A DNA stretch of 64,000 nucleotides from Amycolatopsis decaplanina DSM 44594. Lineage in GTDB: Bacteria; Actinomycetota; Actinomycetes; Mycobacteriales; Pseudonocardiaceae. The position numbers were made by a program, and so were the translations under genes. The stretch is from contig NZ_AOHO01000048.1 of assembly GCF_000342005.1 (NCBI RefSeq), positions 664,540 to 728,539 on the forward strand, in the 5' to 3' direction. Shown here in pieces: positions 1 to 7,026 of this stretch; the first letter of the stretch is position 1; every line of letters starts with the position of its first letter. The notes below the pieces were generated by a model. The model had not been told where the DNA came from. It searched no databases and saw only the letters and a program-made list of their open reading frames with translations.

Positions 1-437
1 GCGAGGTGTCGAAGGCGGATCTCGCGCTCTCGGCCGCCACCGAGGCGGCGATGTGGGCGGGGATCGCCGCAGTGTCGTCCGGTGGGCGGCTCACGGACAT
101 CTCGCACGCTGTGCAGACCGCGGCCGAGAAAGCCGGCCGGGAAGACGGCATCGAGTACGGGATGATCGTCGAGTACGGCGGTCACGGCATCGGGCGCCAG
201 ATGCACATGGACCCGTTCCTGCCGAACCTGGGCAAACCGGGCAAGGGACCGCGGCTCAAGACCGGCATGGCGCTCGCGATCGAGCCCATGCTGACCGGTG
301 GCGGCGGGGAGACCGTCGAGCTCGAGGACGGGTGGACCGTCGTGACCGCGGACGGCTCGCGGGCCGCGCACTGGGAGCACACCGTCGCCATCACCGACGA
401 CGGCCCGTGGGTGCTGACCGCCCCCGAAGACGCCTGA
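1..437 (+). CDS. map: Methionine aminopeptidase, type I (5' end cut off by window)
   Basis: This is the C-terminal part (at least 143 residues) of a cytosolic metalloprotease that removes the initiator methionine from nascent proteins. The class I signatures are present: the metal-ligand histidine in GHGIG, the glutamate in LAIEPML and the final glutamate in HWEHTVAIT. The frame is open from the window edge, so the GTG at 6 is only the first in-window start codon and not the true start. The N-terminal aspartate ligands lie outside the window. A map gene ahead of infA-rpmJ-rpsM is the normal actinobacterial order. Confidence 0.93.
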   Translation, partial: EVSKADLALSAATEAAMWAGIAAVSSGGRLTDISHAVQTAAEKAGREDGIEYGMIVEYGGHGIGRQMHMDPFLPNLGKPGKGPRLKTGMALAIEPMLTGGGGETVELEDGWTVVTADGSRAAHWEHTVAITDDGPWVLTAPEDA

Positions 438-457
438 CCTCGGCCTTCGGCCCCCCG

Positions 458-483
458 GATCGCGTTTAGCCCGCTAAAGGCGA
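458..483. repeat. Palindromic repeat copy 1
   Basis: The core is TTTAGCCCGCTAAA with left flank GATCGCG and right flank GGCGA. It lies 20 bases after the map stop codon. Confidence 0.85.
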
Positions 484-493
484 ATGTGCCCCG

Positions 494-520
494 GAGCGCG
501 GTTAGGCCGCTAAACGCAAG
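494..520. repeat. Palindromic repeat copy 2
   Basis: Core variant GTTAGGCCGCTAAAC. It starts 11 bases after copy 1 and shares the 3' flank CGCAAG with copies elsewhere. Confidence 0.8.
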
Positions 521-627
521 TCCGCCCGCTGGCCGGCGCAGCGCCCGGACCCGCCGTCGAGGCGTCCGGCCGCTGCCTCTATCGGGTGCACCACGCCCGT
601 CGAGCGTGCCAGGTCACGGGTCTGCCG

Positions 628-653
628 GATCGCGGTTAGGCCGCTAAACGCAG
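628..653. repeat. Palindromic repeat copy 3
   Basis: GATCGCG flank followed by core GTTAGGCCGCTAAAC, the same core variant as copy 2. Confidence 0.8.
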
Positions 654-726
654 GTGGGCGCGGGCGTATGATGGTGGGGCTTACGTCCGGCGGGTCCAGG
701 GGTCACCTAACACAGTCACCCCCCGT

Positions 727-756
727 TTGGGGCTCACGACACGGGTTGCGTACACT
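727..756 (+). promoter_or_regulatory. Possible infA operon promoter
   Basis: TTGGGG (727-732) and TACACT (751-756) are separated by 18 bases, about 155 bases upstream of infA. The -35 match is partial, so this is a candidate only. Confidence 0.25.
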
Positions 757-911
757 GTCAAGTCGGTGTACTCATCGCGCCCGGATCCTGCGCGCTCGTG
801 AATTCTCGCGAACGGACATTGGAGCCGGGCAGGAGTGTGCCGAAGCACCACCCAGCCAAGCACTCAAGCTTTGACTGATCACACAGTGTAGCGACAGGAA
901 ATGCGGAGGAC

Positions 912-1133
912 ATGGGCAAGAAAGACGGGGCCATCGAGGTCGAAGGCCGCGTAGTCGAGCCGCTCCCCAACGCGATGTTCCGCGTCGAGTTGGAGAACGG
1001 CCACAAGGTCCTTGCACACATCAGTGGCAAGATGCGGCAGCACTACATCCGCATCCTGCCCGAGGACAGGGTTGTCGTGGAGCTCTCGCCCTACGACTTG
1101 TCACGTGGTCGCATCGTCTACCGCTACAAGTGA
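912..1133 (+). CDS. infA: Translation initiation factor IF-1
   Basis: A 73-residue S1/OB-fold protein that binds the A site of the 30S subunit during initiation. It has the family's usual length, with the conserved start MGKKDGAIEVEG and the core GKMRQHYIRILPGD-like segment (here PED). The ATG is preceded by AGCGACAGGAAATGCGGAG-type purine-rich sequence. It heads the infA-rpmJ-rpsM-rpsK-rpsD-rpoA-rplQ-truA run. Confidence 0.97.
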   Translation: MGKKDGAIEVEGRVVEPLPNAMFRVELENGHKVLAHISGKMRQHYIRILPEDRVVVELSPYDLSRGRIVYRYK

Positions 1134-1169
1134 TCACGACGAGTTAGCACAAGCAGGAGAGCAGGAGAC

Positions 1170-1283
1170 GTGAAGGTCCAGCCGAGCGTCAAGAAGATCT
1201 GCGACAAGTGCAAGGTGATCCGCCGTCACGGCCGGATCATGGTGATCTGCGAGAACCTGCGGCACAAGCAGCGGCAGGGCTGA
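1170..1283 (+). CDS. rpmJ: 50S ribosomal protein L36 (zinc-binding form)
   Basis: A 37-residue ribosomal protein starting at GTG with an AGGAG-like site just upstream (GCAGGAGAC). The sequence begins MKVQPSVKKICDKCKVIRRH. It carries the complete zinc-ribbon set (C-x2-C, a third Cys in MVICEN, and His in LRHKQR), so this is the C+ zinc-dependent form. It lies 36 bases after infA. The typical length and gene order make the identification secure. Confidence 0.96.
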   Translation: MKVQPSVKKICDKCKVIRRHGRIMVICENLRHKQRQG

Positions 1284-1336
1284 TCACTCGCACTCGTACA
1301 GAGTGGATTGACGGCTACACAATCTCCCCGCACCTG

Positions 1337-1358
1337 CCGGGCCGTGCGAACGGCCCGG
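1337..1358 (+). promoter_or_regulatory. Stem-loop in the rpsM leader
   Basis: A perfect 9-bp stem (1337-1345 with 1350-1358) closed by a GCGA (GNRA) tetraloop, in the 205-base gap between rpmJ and rpsM. No U-run follows, so an RNA structural or autoregulatory role fits better than termination. The role is inference. Confidence 0.45.
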
Positions 1359-1488
1359 TTCACCCCCGGACTTCAGGCCGGGGCCGGGACACCCGAAGCG
1401 CAAGCCGAGGGCACGACAGGCGAGTCGGTCCCGGGACCGGACGGGGAGCAGACCTGGAGATGAATTCTATGAAGGAGCATCAACGCCA

Positions 1489-1869
1489 ATGGCACGACTC
1501 GCTGGCGTAGACCTCCCCCGCGAAAAGCGGTTGGAGATCGCGCTGACCTACATCTACGGCATCGGCCGTACCCGCTCGAAGCAGCTCATCGCGGCTGCCG
1601 AGCTCAACGCGGACACTCGCGTCAAGGATCTGAGCGATGACGACCTCGCCAAGCTGCGGGTCTACATCGAGGAGAACTTCAAGGTCGAGGGTGACCTTCG
1701 CCGTGAGGTGAACGCCGACATCCGTCGGAAGATCGAGATCGGGTGCTACGAGGGCCTTCGCTGGCGTCGCGGACTTCCCGTCCGTGGTCAGCGCACCAAG
1801 ACGAACGCCCGCACCCGTAAGGGTCCGAAGAAGACGGTCGCCGGCAAGAAGAAGGCTGGCAAGAAGTGA
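1489..1869 (+). CDS. rpsM: 30S ribosomal protein S13
   Basis: A 126-residue protein of the 30S head that contacts the 50S subunit and P-site tRNA. It has the family start MARLAGVDLPREKR, the helix-hairpin-helix region YIYGIGRTRS, and the basic C-terminal tail RGLPVRGQRTKTNARTRKG. The ATG has a GGAG site about 14 bases upstream (AAGGAGCATCAACGCC). Its stop overlaps the GTG of the following 61-codon ORF. Confidence 0.97.
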   Translation: MARLAGVDLPREKRLEIALTYIYGIGRTRSKQLIAAAELNADTRVKDLSDDDLAKLRVYIEENFKVEGDLRREVNADIRRKIEIGCYEGLRWRRGLPVRGQRTKTNARTRKGPKKTVAGKKKAGKK

Positions 1870-2051
1870 GCGTCCAGGGCAAGAAGGTCGTGCGGATGGG
1901 CGGCGTTCATCGCCGCGGCTCGGCTTGTGTCTCGCCCAAGGCGCTCTACGCCCGCCCGATGGCGCTCCGCAACCTGTACACCGACGCCGGTTCGATCATC
2001 CGGCGCGGCCAGGCCGAAGCGGTCGCCGCTCACCAAGAGAACGCGCGCTAA
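1866..2051 (+). CDS. 61-residue basic protein of unknown function between rpsM and rpsK
   Basis: I do not recognise this protein. The GTG start overlaps the rpsM TGA (GTGA), suggesting translational coupling, and the stop is 18 bases before the rpsK ATG. It begins MSVQGKKVVRMGGVHRRG, is Arg/Lys-rich, has one Cys and no membrane segment. By my count 53 of 61 codons end in G or C, like the neighbouring real genes. Related actinobacteria normally have rpsM and rpsK much closer together. It may be a lineage-specific ribosome-associated peptide, or a non-coding spacer with chance codon bias. Confidence 0.5.
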   Translation: MSVQGKKVVRMGGVHRRGSACVSPKALYARPMALRNLYTDAGSIIRRGQAEAVAAHQENAR

Positions 2052-2069
2052 CAGGAGAACCCTCAGAAC

Positions 2070-2477
2070 ATGCCACCGAAGTCTCGTACTGCGGCGGGGG
2101 CCAAGAAGGTCCGCCGTAAGGAAAAGAAGAATGTCGCGCACGGTCACGCGCACATCAAGAGCACCTTCAACAACACCATCGTCTCGATCACGGACCCGAC
2201 CGGTGCCGTGATCGCGTGGGCGTCGAGTGGTCACGTGGGCTTCAAGGGCTCGCGTAAGTCCACCCCGTTCGCCGCGCAGATGGCCGCCGAGAACGCCGCC
2301 CGCAAGGCTGCCGAGCACGGCATGAAGAAGGTCGACGTCTTCGTGAAGGGCCCGGGTTCGGGTCGCGAGACGGCGATCCGCTCGCTGCAGGCGGCCGGCC
2401 TCGAGGTCGGCACCATCCAGGACGTGACCCCGCAGCCTCACAACGGCTGCCGCCCGCCCAAGCGGCGCCGGGTCTGA
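2070..2477 (+). CDS. rpsK: 30S ribosomal protein S11
   Basis: A 135-residue platform protein of the 30S subunit. Diagnostic segments are GHAHIKSTFNNTIVSITD, the GFKGSRKSTPFAAQ loop and the C-terminal PQPHNGCRPPKRRRV. The start ATG has AGGAGA 12 bases upstream. It lies 23 bases before rpsD. Confidence 0.98.
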   Translation: MPPKSRTAAGAKKVRRKEKKNVAHGHAHIKSTFNNTIVSITDPTGAVIAWASSGHVGFKGSRKSTPFAAQMAAENAARKAAEHGMKKVDVFVKGPGSGRETAIRSLQAAGLEVGTIQDVTPQPHNGCRPPKRRRV

Positions 2478-2500
2478 GGAACGGGGAGGAGTAAGAAGAA

Positions 2501-3106
2501 ATGGCTCGTTACACCGGCCCCGCGACGCGTATTTCGCGTCGCCTCAAGGTTGACCTCATCGGCGGCGACCAGGCTTTCGAGCGTCGCCCCTACCCGCCGG
2601 GCCAGCACGGCCGCGGGCGCATCAAGGAGTCCGAGTACCTCCTGCAGTCGCAGGAGAAGCAGAAGGCTCGCTACACCTACGGCGTTCTCGAGCGTCAGTT
2701 CGTCCGGTACTACAAGGAAGCCGTCCGGCGTCCGGGTAAGACCGGTGAGAACCTGCTGCAGATCCTCGAGTCCCGTCTGGACAACGTGATCTACCGCGCC
2801 GGCATCGCCCGCACCCGCCGTCAGGCGCGTCAGCTGGTGAGCCATGGCCACTTCCTGGTCAACGGCGTCAAGGTCAACGTCCCGTCCTACCAGGTCACGA
2901 AGTGGGACATCATCGACGTGCGGCCGAAGTCGTTCGCGATGCTGCCCTTCGTCGCGGCCAAGGAGTCCTTCGGCGAGCGTCCCGTTCCCGCGTGGCTCCA
3001 GGTCGTTCCGTCCAACCTCCGTGTGCTGGTCCACCAGCTCCCGGAGCGCGCTCAGATCGATGTTCCGGTCCAGGAACAGCTGATCGTCGAGCTGTACTCG
3101 AAGTGA
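2501..3106 (+). CDS. rpsD: 30S ribosomal protein S4
   Basis: A 201-residue 16S rRNA-binding assembly protein, often a translational regulator of its own operon. It begins MARYTGPATRISRRLKVDL and has the S4 RNA-binding domain around RLDNVIYRAGIARTRRQARQ. It has the zinc-independent actinobacterial form without N-terminal cysteines. GGGGAGGAG lies just upstream of the ATG. Two strong stem-loops follow it before rpoA. Confidence 0.97.
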   Translation: MARYTGPATRISRRLKVDLIGGDQAFERRPYPPGQHGRGRIKESEYLLQSQEKQKARYTYGVLERQFVRYYKEAVRRPGKTGENLLQILESRLDNVIYRAGIARTRRQARQLVSHGHFLVNGVKVNVPSYQVTKWDIIDVRPKSFAMLPFVAAKESFGERPVPAWLQVVPSNLRVLVHQLPERAQIDVPVQEQLIVELYSK

Positions 3107-3111
3107 TCCAT

Positions 3112-3140
3112 CATCGGGCCGGGGTTTCCCCGGCCCGATG
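3112..3140 (+). terminator. 13-bp hairpin downstream of rpsD
   Basis: A perfect inverted repeat (3112-3124 with 3128-3140) with a 3-base TTT loop, 5 bases after the rpsD stop. No U-tract follows. It may partly terminate or stabilise the upstream message before rpoA. Confidence 0.55.
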
Positions 3141-3149
3141 TGGGCACGG

Positions 3150-3176
3150 GCGGCGGCGCCCGGAGTGCGCCGCCGC
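3150..3176 (+). terminator. Second hairpin between rpsD and rpoA
   Basis: A 10-bp all-G/C stem (3150-3159 with 3167-3176) with a 7-base loop, immediately after the first hairpin. Together they could attenuate transcription or insulate rpoA. Confidence 0.4.
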
Positions 3177-3233
3177 TTCGCCATCCCTTTCGGTGTCATA
3201 TGGCGGGCGCCGTTTGGAAAGGAATTAGGAAAG

Positions 3234-4307
3234 ATGCTGATTTCCCAGCGACCGGCTCTCGGCGAAGAGACGGTCAACGAGACCCGCTCCCGGTTCACCA
3301 TCGAACCGCTGGAGCCCGGCTTCGGCTACACGCTCGGCAACTCGCTGCGGCGCACGCTGCTGTCGTCCATTCCGGGCGCGGCCGTGACGAGCATCCGCAT
3401 CGACGGCGTGCTGCACGAGTTCACCACCGTTCCCGGGGTGAAGGAAGACGTCACCGACATCATCCTGAACCTCAAGGAGCTCGTGGTCTCCTCGGAAGAG
3501 GACGAGCCGGTCACCATGTACCTGCGCAAGCAGGGCCCCGGTGAGGTCACCGCCGCCGACATCGTGCCCCCGGCCGGTGTCACCGTGCACAACCCGGATC
3601 TGCACATCGCGTCGCTGAACGGCAAGGGCAAGCTCGAGATCGAGCTCGTCGTCGAGCGCGGCCGCGGTTACGTTCCGGCCCTGCAGAACAAGCAGGCGGG
3701 CGCGGAGATCGGCCGGATCCCGGTCGACTCCATCTACTCCCCGGTGCTGAAGGTGACCTACAAGGTCGAGGCGACTCGTGTCGAGCAGCGCACCGACTTC
3801 GACAAGCTGATCCTGGACGTGGAGACGAAGCCGTCGATCACGCCGCGGGACGCTGTCGCGTCGGCCGGTAAGACGCTGGTGGAGCTGTTCGGTCTCGCGC
3901 GCGAGCTGAACGTCGACGCCGAAGGCATCGAGATCGGCCCGTCGCCGCAGGAGGCGGACACCATCGCCGCCTACGCGATGCCGATCGAGGACCTGGACCT
4001 CACCGTCCGGTCGTACAACTGCCTCAAGCGCGAGGGCATCCACACCGTCGGCGAACTGGTCTCGCGCAGCGAGGCCGACCTGCTGGACATCCGCAACTTC
4101 GGTGCGAAGTCGATCGACGAGGTCAAGCTCAAGCTCGTCGGTCTCGGCCTCGCGCTGAAGGACAGCCCGCCCGGGTTCGACCCGACCGCGGCCGCGGCCA
4201 GCTACGACGGTGAAGGCTGGTCCGAGGGCGTCGACAGCATCACGGACGGAATTTCGGACAACGGCCACGACGATGGCCAGGACTACGCAGAGACGGAGCA
4301 GCTGTAA
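3234..4307 (+). CDS. rpoA: RNA polymerase alpha subunit
   Basis: A 357-residue alpha subunit, the scaffold for RNA polymerase assembly. The N-terminal domain includes PLEPGFGYTLGNSLRRTLLS. The C-terminal DNA-binding domain includes DLDLTVRSYNCLKREGIHTV and IRNFGAKSIDEVKLKL. The frame is open further upstream, but ATG 3234 (MLISQRPALGEE) gives the family N-terminus and has GGAAAGG/TAGGA sequences upstream. It ends with an acidic tail (DNGHDDGQDYAETEQL). Confidence 0.97.
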   Translation: MLISQRPALGEETVNETRSRFTIEPLEPGFGYTLGNSLRRTLLSSIPGAAVTSIRIDGVLHEFTTVPGVKEDVTDIILNLKELVVSSEEDEPVTMYLRKQGPGEVTAADIVPPAGVTVHNPDLHIASLNGKGKLEIELVVERGRGYVPALQNKQAGAEIGRIPVDSIYSPVLKVTYKVEATRVEQRTDFDKLILDVETKPSITPRDAVASAGKTLVELFGLARELNVDAEGIEIGPSPQEADTIAAYAMPIEDLDLTVRSYNCLKREGIHTVGELVSRSEADLLDIRNFGAKSIDEVKLKLVGLGLALKDSPPGFDPTAAAASYDGEGWSEGVDSITDGISDNGHDDGQDYAETEQL

Positions 4308-4382
4308 GGCCAGCCACGGCTCCCTCACCGGTAGGGGTGGGGGAGCCCCGGCCTCCAGCTGTGAGCTGAACGAGGAGAACCG

Positions 4383-4946
4383 ATGCCCACCCCCACAAAG
4401 GGACCCCGTCTCGGCGGGTCGCCCGCGCACGAACGGCTGATCCTGGCCAACCTGGCCACCCAGCTGTTCGAGCACGGCAAGATCACGACGACCGAGGCGA
4501 AGGCCCGGCGGGTGCGCCCGCTGGCCGAGAAGCTGATCACGAAGGCGAAGCGGGGCGACCTGCACAACCGTCGTCAGATTCAGCGCGTCGTGCGCGACAA
4601 GGACGTCGTGCACAAGCTGATCGCCGAAATCGGCCCGTTCTTCGCGGAGCGCCCGGGTGGCTACACCCGGATCACCAAGACGATGGCGCGCAAGGGCGAC
4701 AACGCCCCCATGGCCGTGATCGAGCTGGTGGCCGAGAAGACCGTCACCGCCGAGGCCGAGGCCGCGCGCAAGACGAAGTTCGCCAAGGACGAGCCGAAGG
4801 CTGCCGCCCCGGCCGCCGAGGAGACCACCGAGGCCCCTGAGGTTGCCGACACGGCCGCCACCGAGGCTCCGGAGGTCACCGAGGCTCCCGCCGCCGACGA
4901 GGCCGCTGAGGCCCCCGCCGCGGACGCGGACAGCAAGAAGGACTGA
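4383..4946 (+). CDS. rplQ: 50S ribosomal protein L17 with acidic C-terminal extension
   Basis: The first ~120 of 187 residues are a standard L17 (MPTPTKGPRLGGSPAHERLI ... GGYTRITKTMARKGDNAPMA), a protein near the polypeptide exit tunnel. A roughly 60-residue Ala/Glu/Pro-rich tail follows, an extension typical of actinobacteria. GAGGAGAACCG precedes the ATG. truA follows almost directly. Confidence 0.97.
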   Translation: MPTPTKGPRLGGSPAHERLILANLATQLFEHGKITTTEAKARRVRPLAEKLITKAKRGDLHNRRQIQRVVRDKDVVHKLIAEIGPFFAERPGGYTRITKTMARKGDNAPMAVIELVAEKTVTAEAEAARKTKFAKDEPKAAAPAAEETTEAPEVADTAATEAPEVTEAPAADEAAEAPAADADSKKD

Positions 4947-4950
4947 CGTC

Positions 4951-5853
4951 CTGACGGCACCGAACACCCCGGACGAGCCCGCCACTCCCACTGCGGAGGG
5001 CGGGCTCGTTCGTCTGCGTCTGGATGTTTCCTACGACGGCACCGAGTTCTCCGGTTGGGCGCGGCAGCCCGGACGGCGCACGGTCCAGGGAGTCCTCGAA
5101 GAGGCGCTCGCGAAACAACCTCCAGGGGCCTCGGTCCCGAAGTCCGTCGTGGTCGCCGGCCGCACCGATGCCGGTGTGCACGCGTCCGGCCAGGTGGTCC
5201 ACGTCGACGTGTCGCCTTTAGCGGGCAAAACGCGATCCGGTCGCCTGGAGCTGGACGAGCGGGGCATTCCTGACCTGGGACGGATGCGCCACCGCTGGAA
5301 TCGGTACCTGCCGGGTGACGTGCGGGTGCTGGATGCCCGGGTGGCGGCACCCGGGTTCGACGCGCGGTTCTCGGCCGTGCGGCGTCACTACCTTTACCGC
5401 GTTTCGGACGCGCCATGGGGCGTGGATCCGTTGAGACGTCACGACACTCTGGCCTGGGGCCGTCCGCTCTCGGTCGACGCGATGAATGAGGCTTCGGCGG
5501 CTCTCTTGGGGCTCCAGGATTTCGCGGCCTTCTGCAAACAGCGCGAAGGCGGGACGACCATTCGCGAGCTGCAGCGCCTTGTTTGGCGGCGGATCGGACC
5601 GTACGCGGTCGAGGTCGCAGTCTCTGCCGACGCGTTCTGCCACTCGATGGTGCGCAGCCTGGTGGGTGCGCTGCTCTTGGTCGGTGACGGCCGTCGTCCG
5701 GCCGATTGGCCCGGTGATGTCCTGGAGAGCCGGACGCGCGATAGCGCAGTCGCACCCGCACACGGCCTGACGTTGATGGCCGTCGACTACCCGCCGGACG
5801 CCGAACTCGCCGCCCGTGCCGATCAAACGCGCGCCATGCGCACTCCCTCCTGA
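4951..5853 (+). CDS. truA: tRNA pseudouridine synthase A
   Basis: It converts U38-U40 of tRNA anticodon arms to pseudouridine. Visible features are VSYDGTEFSGWARQ, the catalytic aspartate in GRTDAGVHASG (about residue 73), and FSAVRRHYLYRV. I chose CTG 4951 because it is the first in-frame start after the rplQ stop and has AAGGA 8 bases upstream. The frame is also open from TTG 4843 inside rplQ. Residues ~88-96 (VSPLAGKTR) come from a repeat copy in which the TAA expected in this frame has become AAA. The last 31 bases overlap the opposing gene. Confidence 0.92.
   Translation: MTAPNTPDEPATPTAEGGLVRLRLDVSYDGTEFSGWARQPGRRTVQGVLEEALAKQPPGASVPKSVVVAGRTDAGVHASGQVVHVDVSPLAGKTRSGRLELDERGIPDLGRMRHRWNRYLPGDVRVLDARVAAPGFDARFSAVRRHYLYRVSDAPWGVDPLRRHDTLAWGRPLSVDAMNEASAALLGLQDFAAFCKQREGGTTIRELQRLVWRRIGPYAVEVAVSADAFCHSMVRSLVGALLLVGDGRRPADWPGDVLESRTRDSAVAPAHGLTLMAVDYPPDAELAARADQTRAMRTPS
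5211..5237. repeat. Palindromic repeat copy 4, inside truA
   Basis: TTTAGCGGGCAAAA followed by CGCGATC. It is identical to the consensus except GCTAAA has become GCAAAA, which removes an in-frame TAA stop. The inserted peptide sits between the TruA active-site strand and the next conserved block. Confidence 0.85.
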
Positions 5854-6782
5854 TCCGGCCGCGGCGCGGTTAGCGGGCTAAACGCGCGGCGGCGGGCCTG
5901 CCAGACGGCCTCGACGATGCCCTTGAAGTCGTTCGCCAGGTCTTCCGCGGTGACGATGACGAAACGCCAGCCCTCGGCCTCCACTCGTCTTCGGCGTTTT
6001 CGGTCGTGGGCTCGTTGCTTCGGCGTGTTGTGCCATCGGCCGTCGTACTCGATGGCGACTCGGTACTTCTCGTCCCCGAGGTCGAGACGAGCGAGGAAAT
6101 GACCGGTCCGTGCAACGACCTTGAGCTGAGGTGTCGCTGTGATGCCGCCGGCGGCCAGCACGATACGGAGTTCCGATTCCGGAGGCGACTCCGCGCGAGG
6201 ATCGGACAGGCGTAAAGCATGCCTGGCCAAGCGGATTCCCCGATTGCGGCGCCCGTAGAACTCCCCGTTGAGGCGCAGATCGGTCAGGTTCTCGGCTCTC
6301 ATGTACTGGTCCAGATCCGGGACGCCGATGCGGAGCCGTCGTACCCACCCGGATTTGCGGGGAGAAAGCCGGAGCAGAAGATCCAGTGCGATTCGGCTTT
6401 TCCGCGCGATGCGAATGCCGTTCCATGGCCTCGATTCTTCAGGTTTGACTTCGGTACGCCGAACCTTGATGCCGACAATCGGCCCGAAGCGATTCTTCTC
6501 CGGTACGACCATCTCGACCGGATCGTTGGGCTTGGCCAGCTCGACGCCGTGAACGGTCGCGGCCGATCGCCCGGTCAGCACTGCTTCCGGAGGCGCCAGC
6601 AGTGCGGCGCCTCGGCAACGCAGCTCGTGCGTGACCTCGACGTCAGCGCGCGTGTAGACGTCTTGGAACAGCCTCCGGACACTCGAGCCACGCAGTTGGC
6701 TGGCCGTGATGAGGCCCGCCTTGCGCGCCTCTGATCCGCGGAAGACATCGGGGAGATGAGATGAATCGAAGGGTTTGGTCAT
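5823..6782 (-). CDS. DUF559-like nuclease-fold protein with winged-helix-like N-terminus
   Basis: This 319-residue protein has an N-terminal region (residues 1-110) resembling the AbiEi-type transcriptional-regulator-like domain seen in actinobacterial DUF559 proteins. A C-terminal PD-(D/E)xK/Vsr-like fold follows, with candidate catalytic residues E204, D234 (RLDLG) and E245 (IEYDGRWHN). The substrate is unknown. Its last ~20 codons read through a palindromic repeat (residues 300-308 AFSPLTAPR) and run antisense into the truA 3' end, so the original C-terminus was probably near residue 298. The upstream gap contains two DnaA-box-like sites. Confidence 0.7.
   Translation of the reverse strand: MTKPFDSSHLPDVFRGSEARKAGLITASQLRGSSVRRLFQDVYTRADVEVTHELRCRGAALLAPPEAVLTGRSAATVHGVELAKPNDPVEMVVPEKNRFGPIVGIKVRRTEVKPEESRPWNGIRIARKSRIALDLLLRLSPRKSGWVRRLRIGVPDLDQYMRAENLTDLRLNGEFYGRRNRGIRLARHALRLSDPRAESPPESELRIVLAAGGITATPQLKVVARTGHFLARLDLGDEKYRVAIEYDGRWHNTPKQRAHDRKRRRRVEAEGWRFVIVTAEDLANDFKGIVEAVWQARRRAFSPLTAPRPDQEGVRMARV
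5864..5888. repeat. Palindromic repeat copy 5, in the 3' end of the DUF559 gene
   Basis: GTTAGCGGGCTAAAC core. On the minus strand it is read in the open frame as AFSPLTA, extending the protein C-terminus. Confidence 0.85.
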
Positions 6783-6843
6783 ATCGACACGGTGACCGAC
6801 AAGACCGACACCCCCTGGCCGTCACTGCCTATTCGAGGGTGGT

Positions 6844-6870
6844 TTATCCACAACCCCCGGCTTATCCACA
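6844..6870 (+). promoter_or_regulatory. Two perfect DnaA-box-like 9-mers
   Basis: TTATCCACA occurs at 6844-6852 and again at 6862-6870, 18 bases apart, upstream of the DUF559 gene. This is the Escherichia coli consensus DnaA box. No other replication-origin features are visible here. Confidence 0.4.
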
Positions 6871-6913
6871 GTCGGCGGGATTACCCCTTGACTGCTAAAC
6901 CCCACGCCCCGCG

Positions 6914-6938
6914 TCGCGTTTAGCGGCCTAAGCGTGAC
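6914..6938. repeat. Palindromic repeat copy 6
   Basis: TCGCG flank and TTTAGCGGCCTAAG core, in the intergenic region next to the terminator at 6957. Confidence 0.75.
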
Positions 6939-6956
6939 GCGGGCAGGACGCAAAAC

Positions 6957-6987
6957 GGGGGCACTGTCCGATATGGACAGTGTCCCC
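6957..6987 (-). terminator. Terminator of the eccE operon
   Basis: A 13-bp stem with one G-T pair (6957-6969 with 6975-6987) and a GATAT loop. Read on the minus strand it is followed by GTTTTG, so it suits termination of the eccE-7749 transcript. Confidence 0.65.
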
Positions 6988-6992
6988 GCAGA

Positions 6993-7018
6993 GCACACTT
7001 AGCCCGCTAAAGTCGACG
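6993..7018. repeat. Palindromic repeat copy 7
   Basis: ACTTAGCCCGCTAAAG core, lying between the stop of the 7027-7749 gene and the terminator. Confidence 0.75.
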
Positions 7019-7026
7019 CGGGCGGG

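Larger units (their letters stand above)
438..911. other. 474-bp intergenic region map-infA
   Basis: I see no convincing gene. The region holds three copies of the dispersed palindromic repeat (458-483, 494-520, 628-653). Its last 200 bases are less GC-rich and probably carry the promoter and leader of infA and the ribosomal operon. Short open frames here lack ribosome-binding sites and convincing codon bias. Confidence 0.6.

Noticed and set aside
6844..6870. Chromosomal origin of replication
   Set aside because: Only two DnaA-like boxes, with no dnaA/dnaN/recF genes or AT-rich unwinding region.
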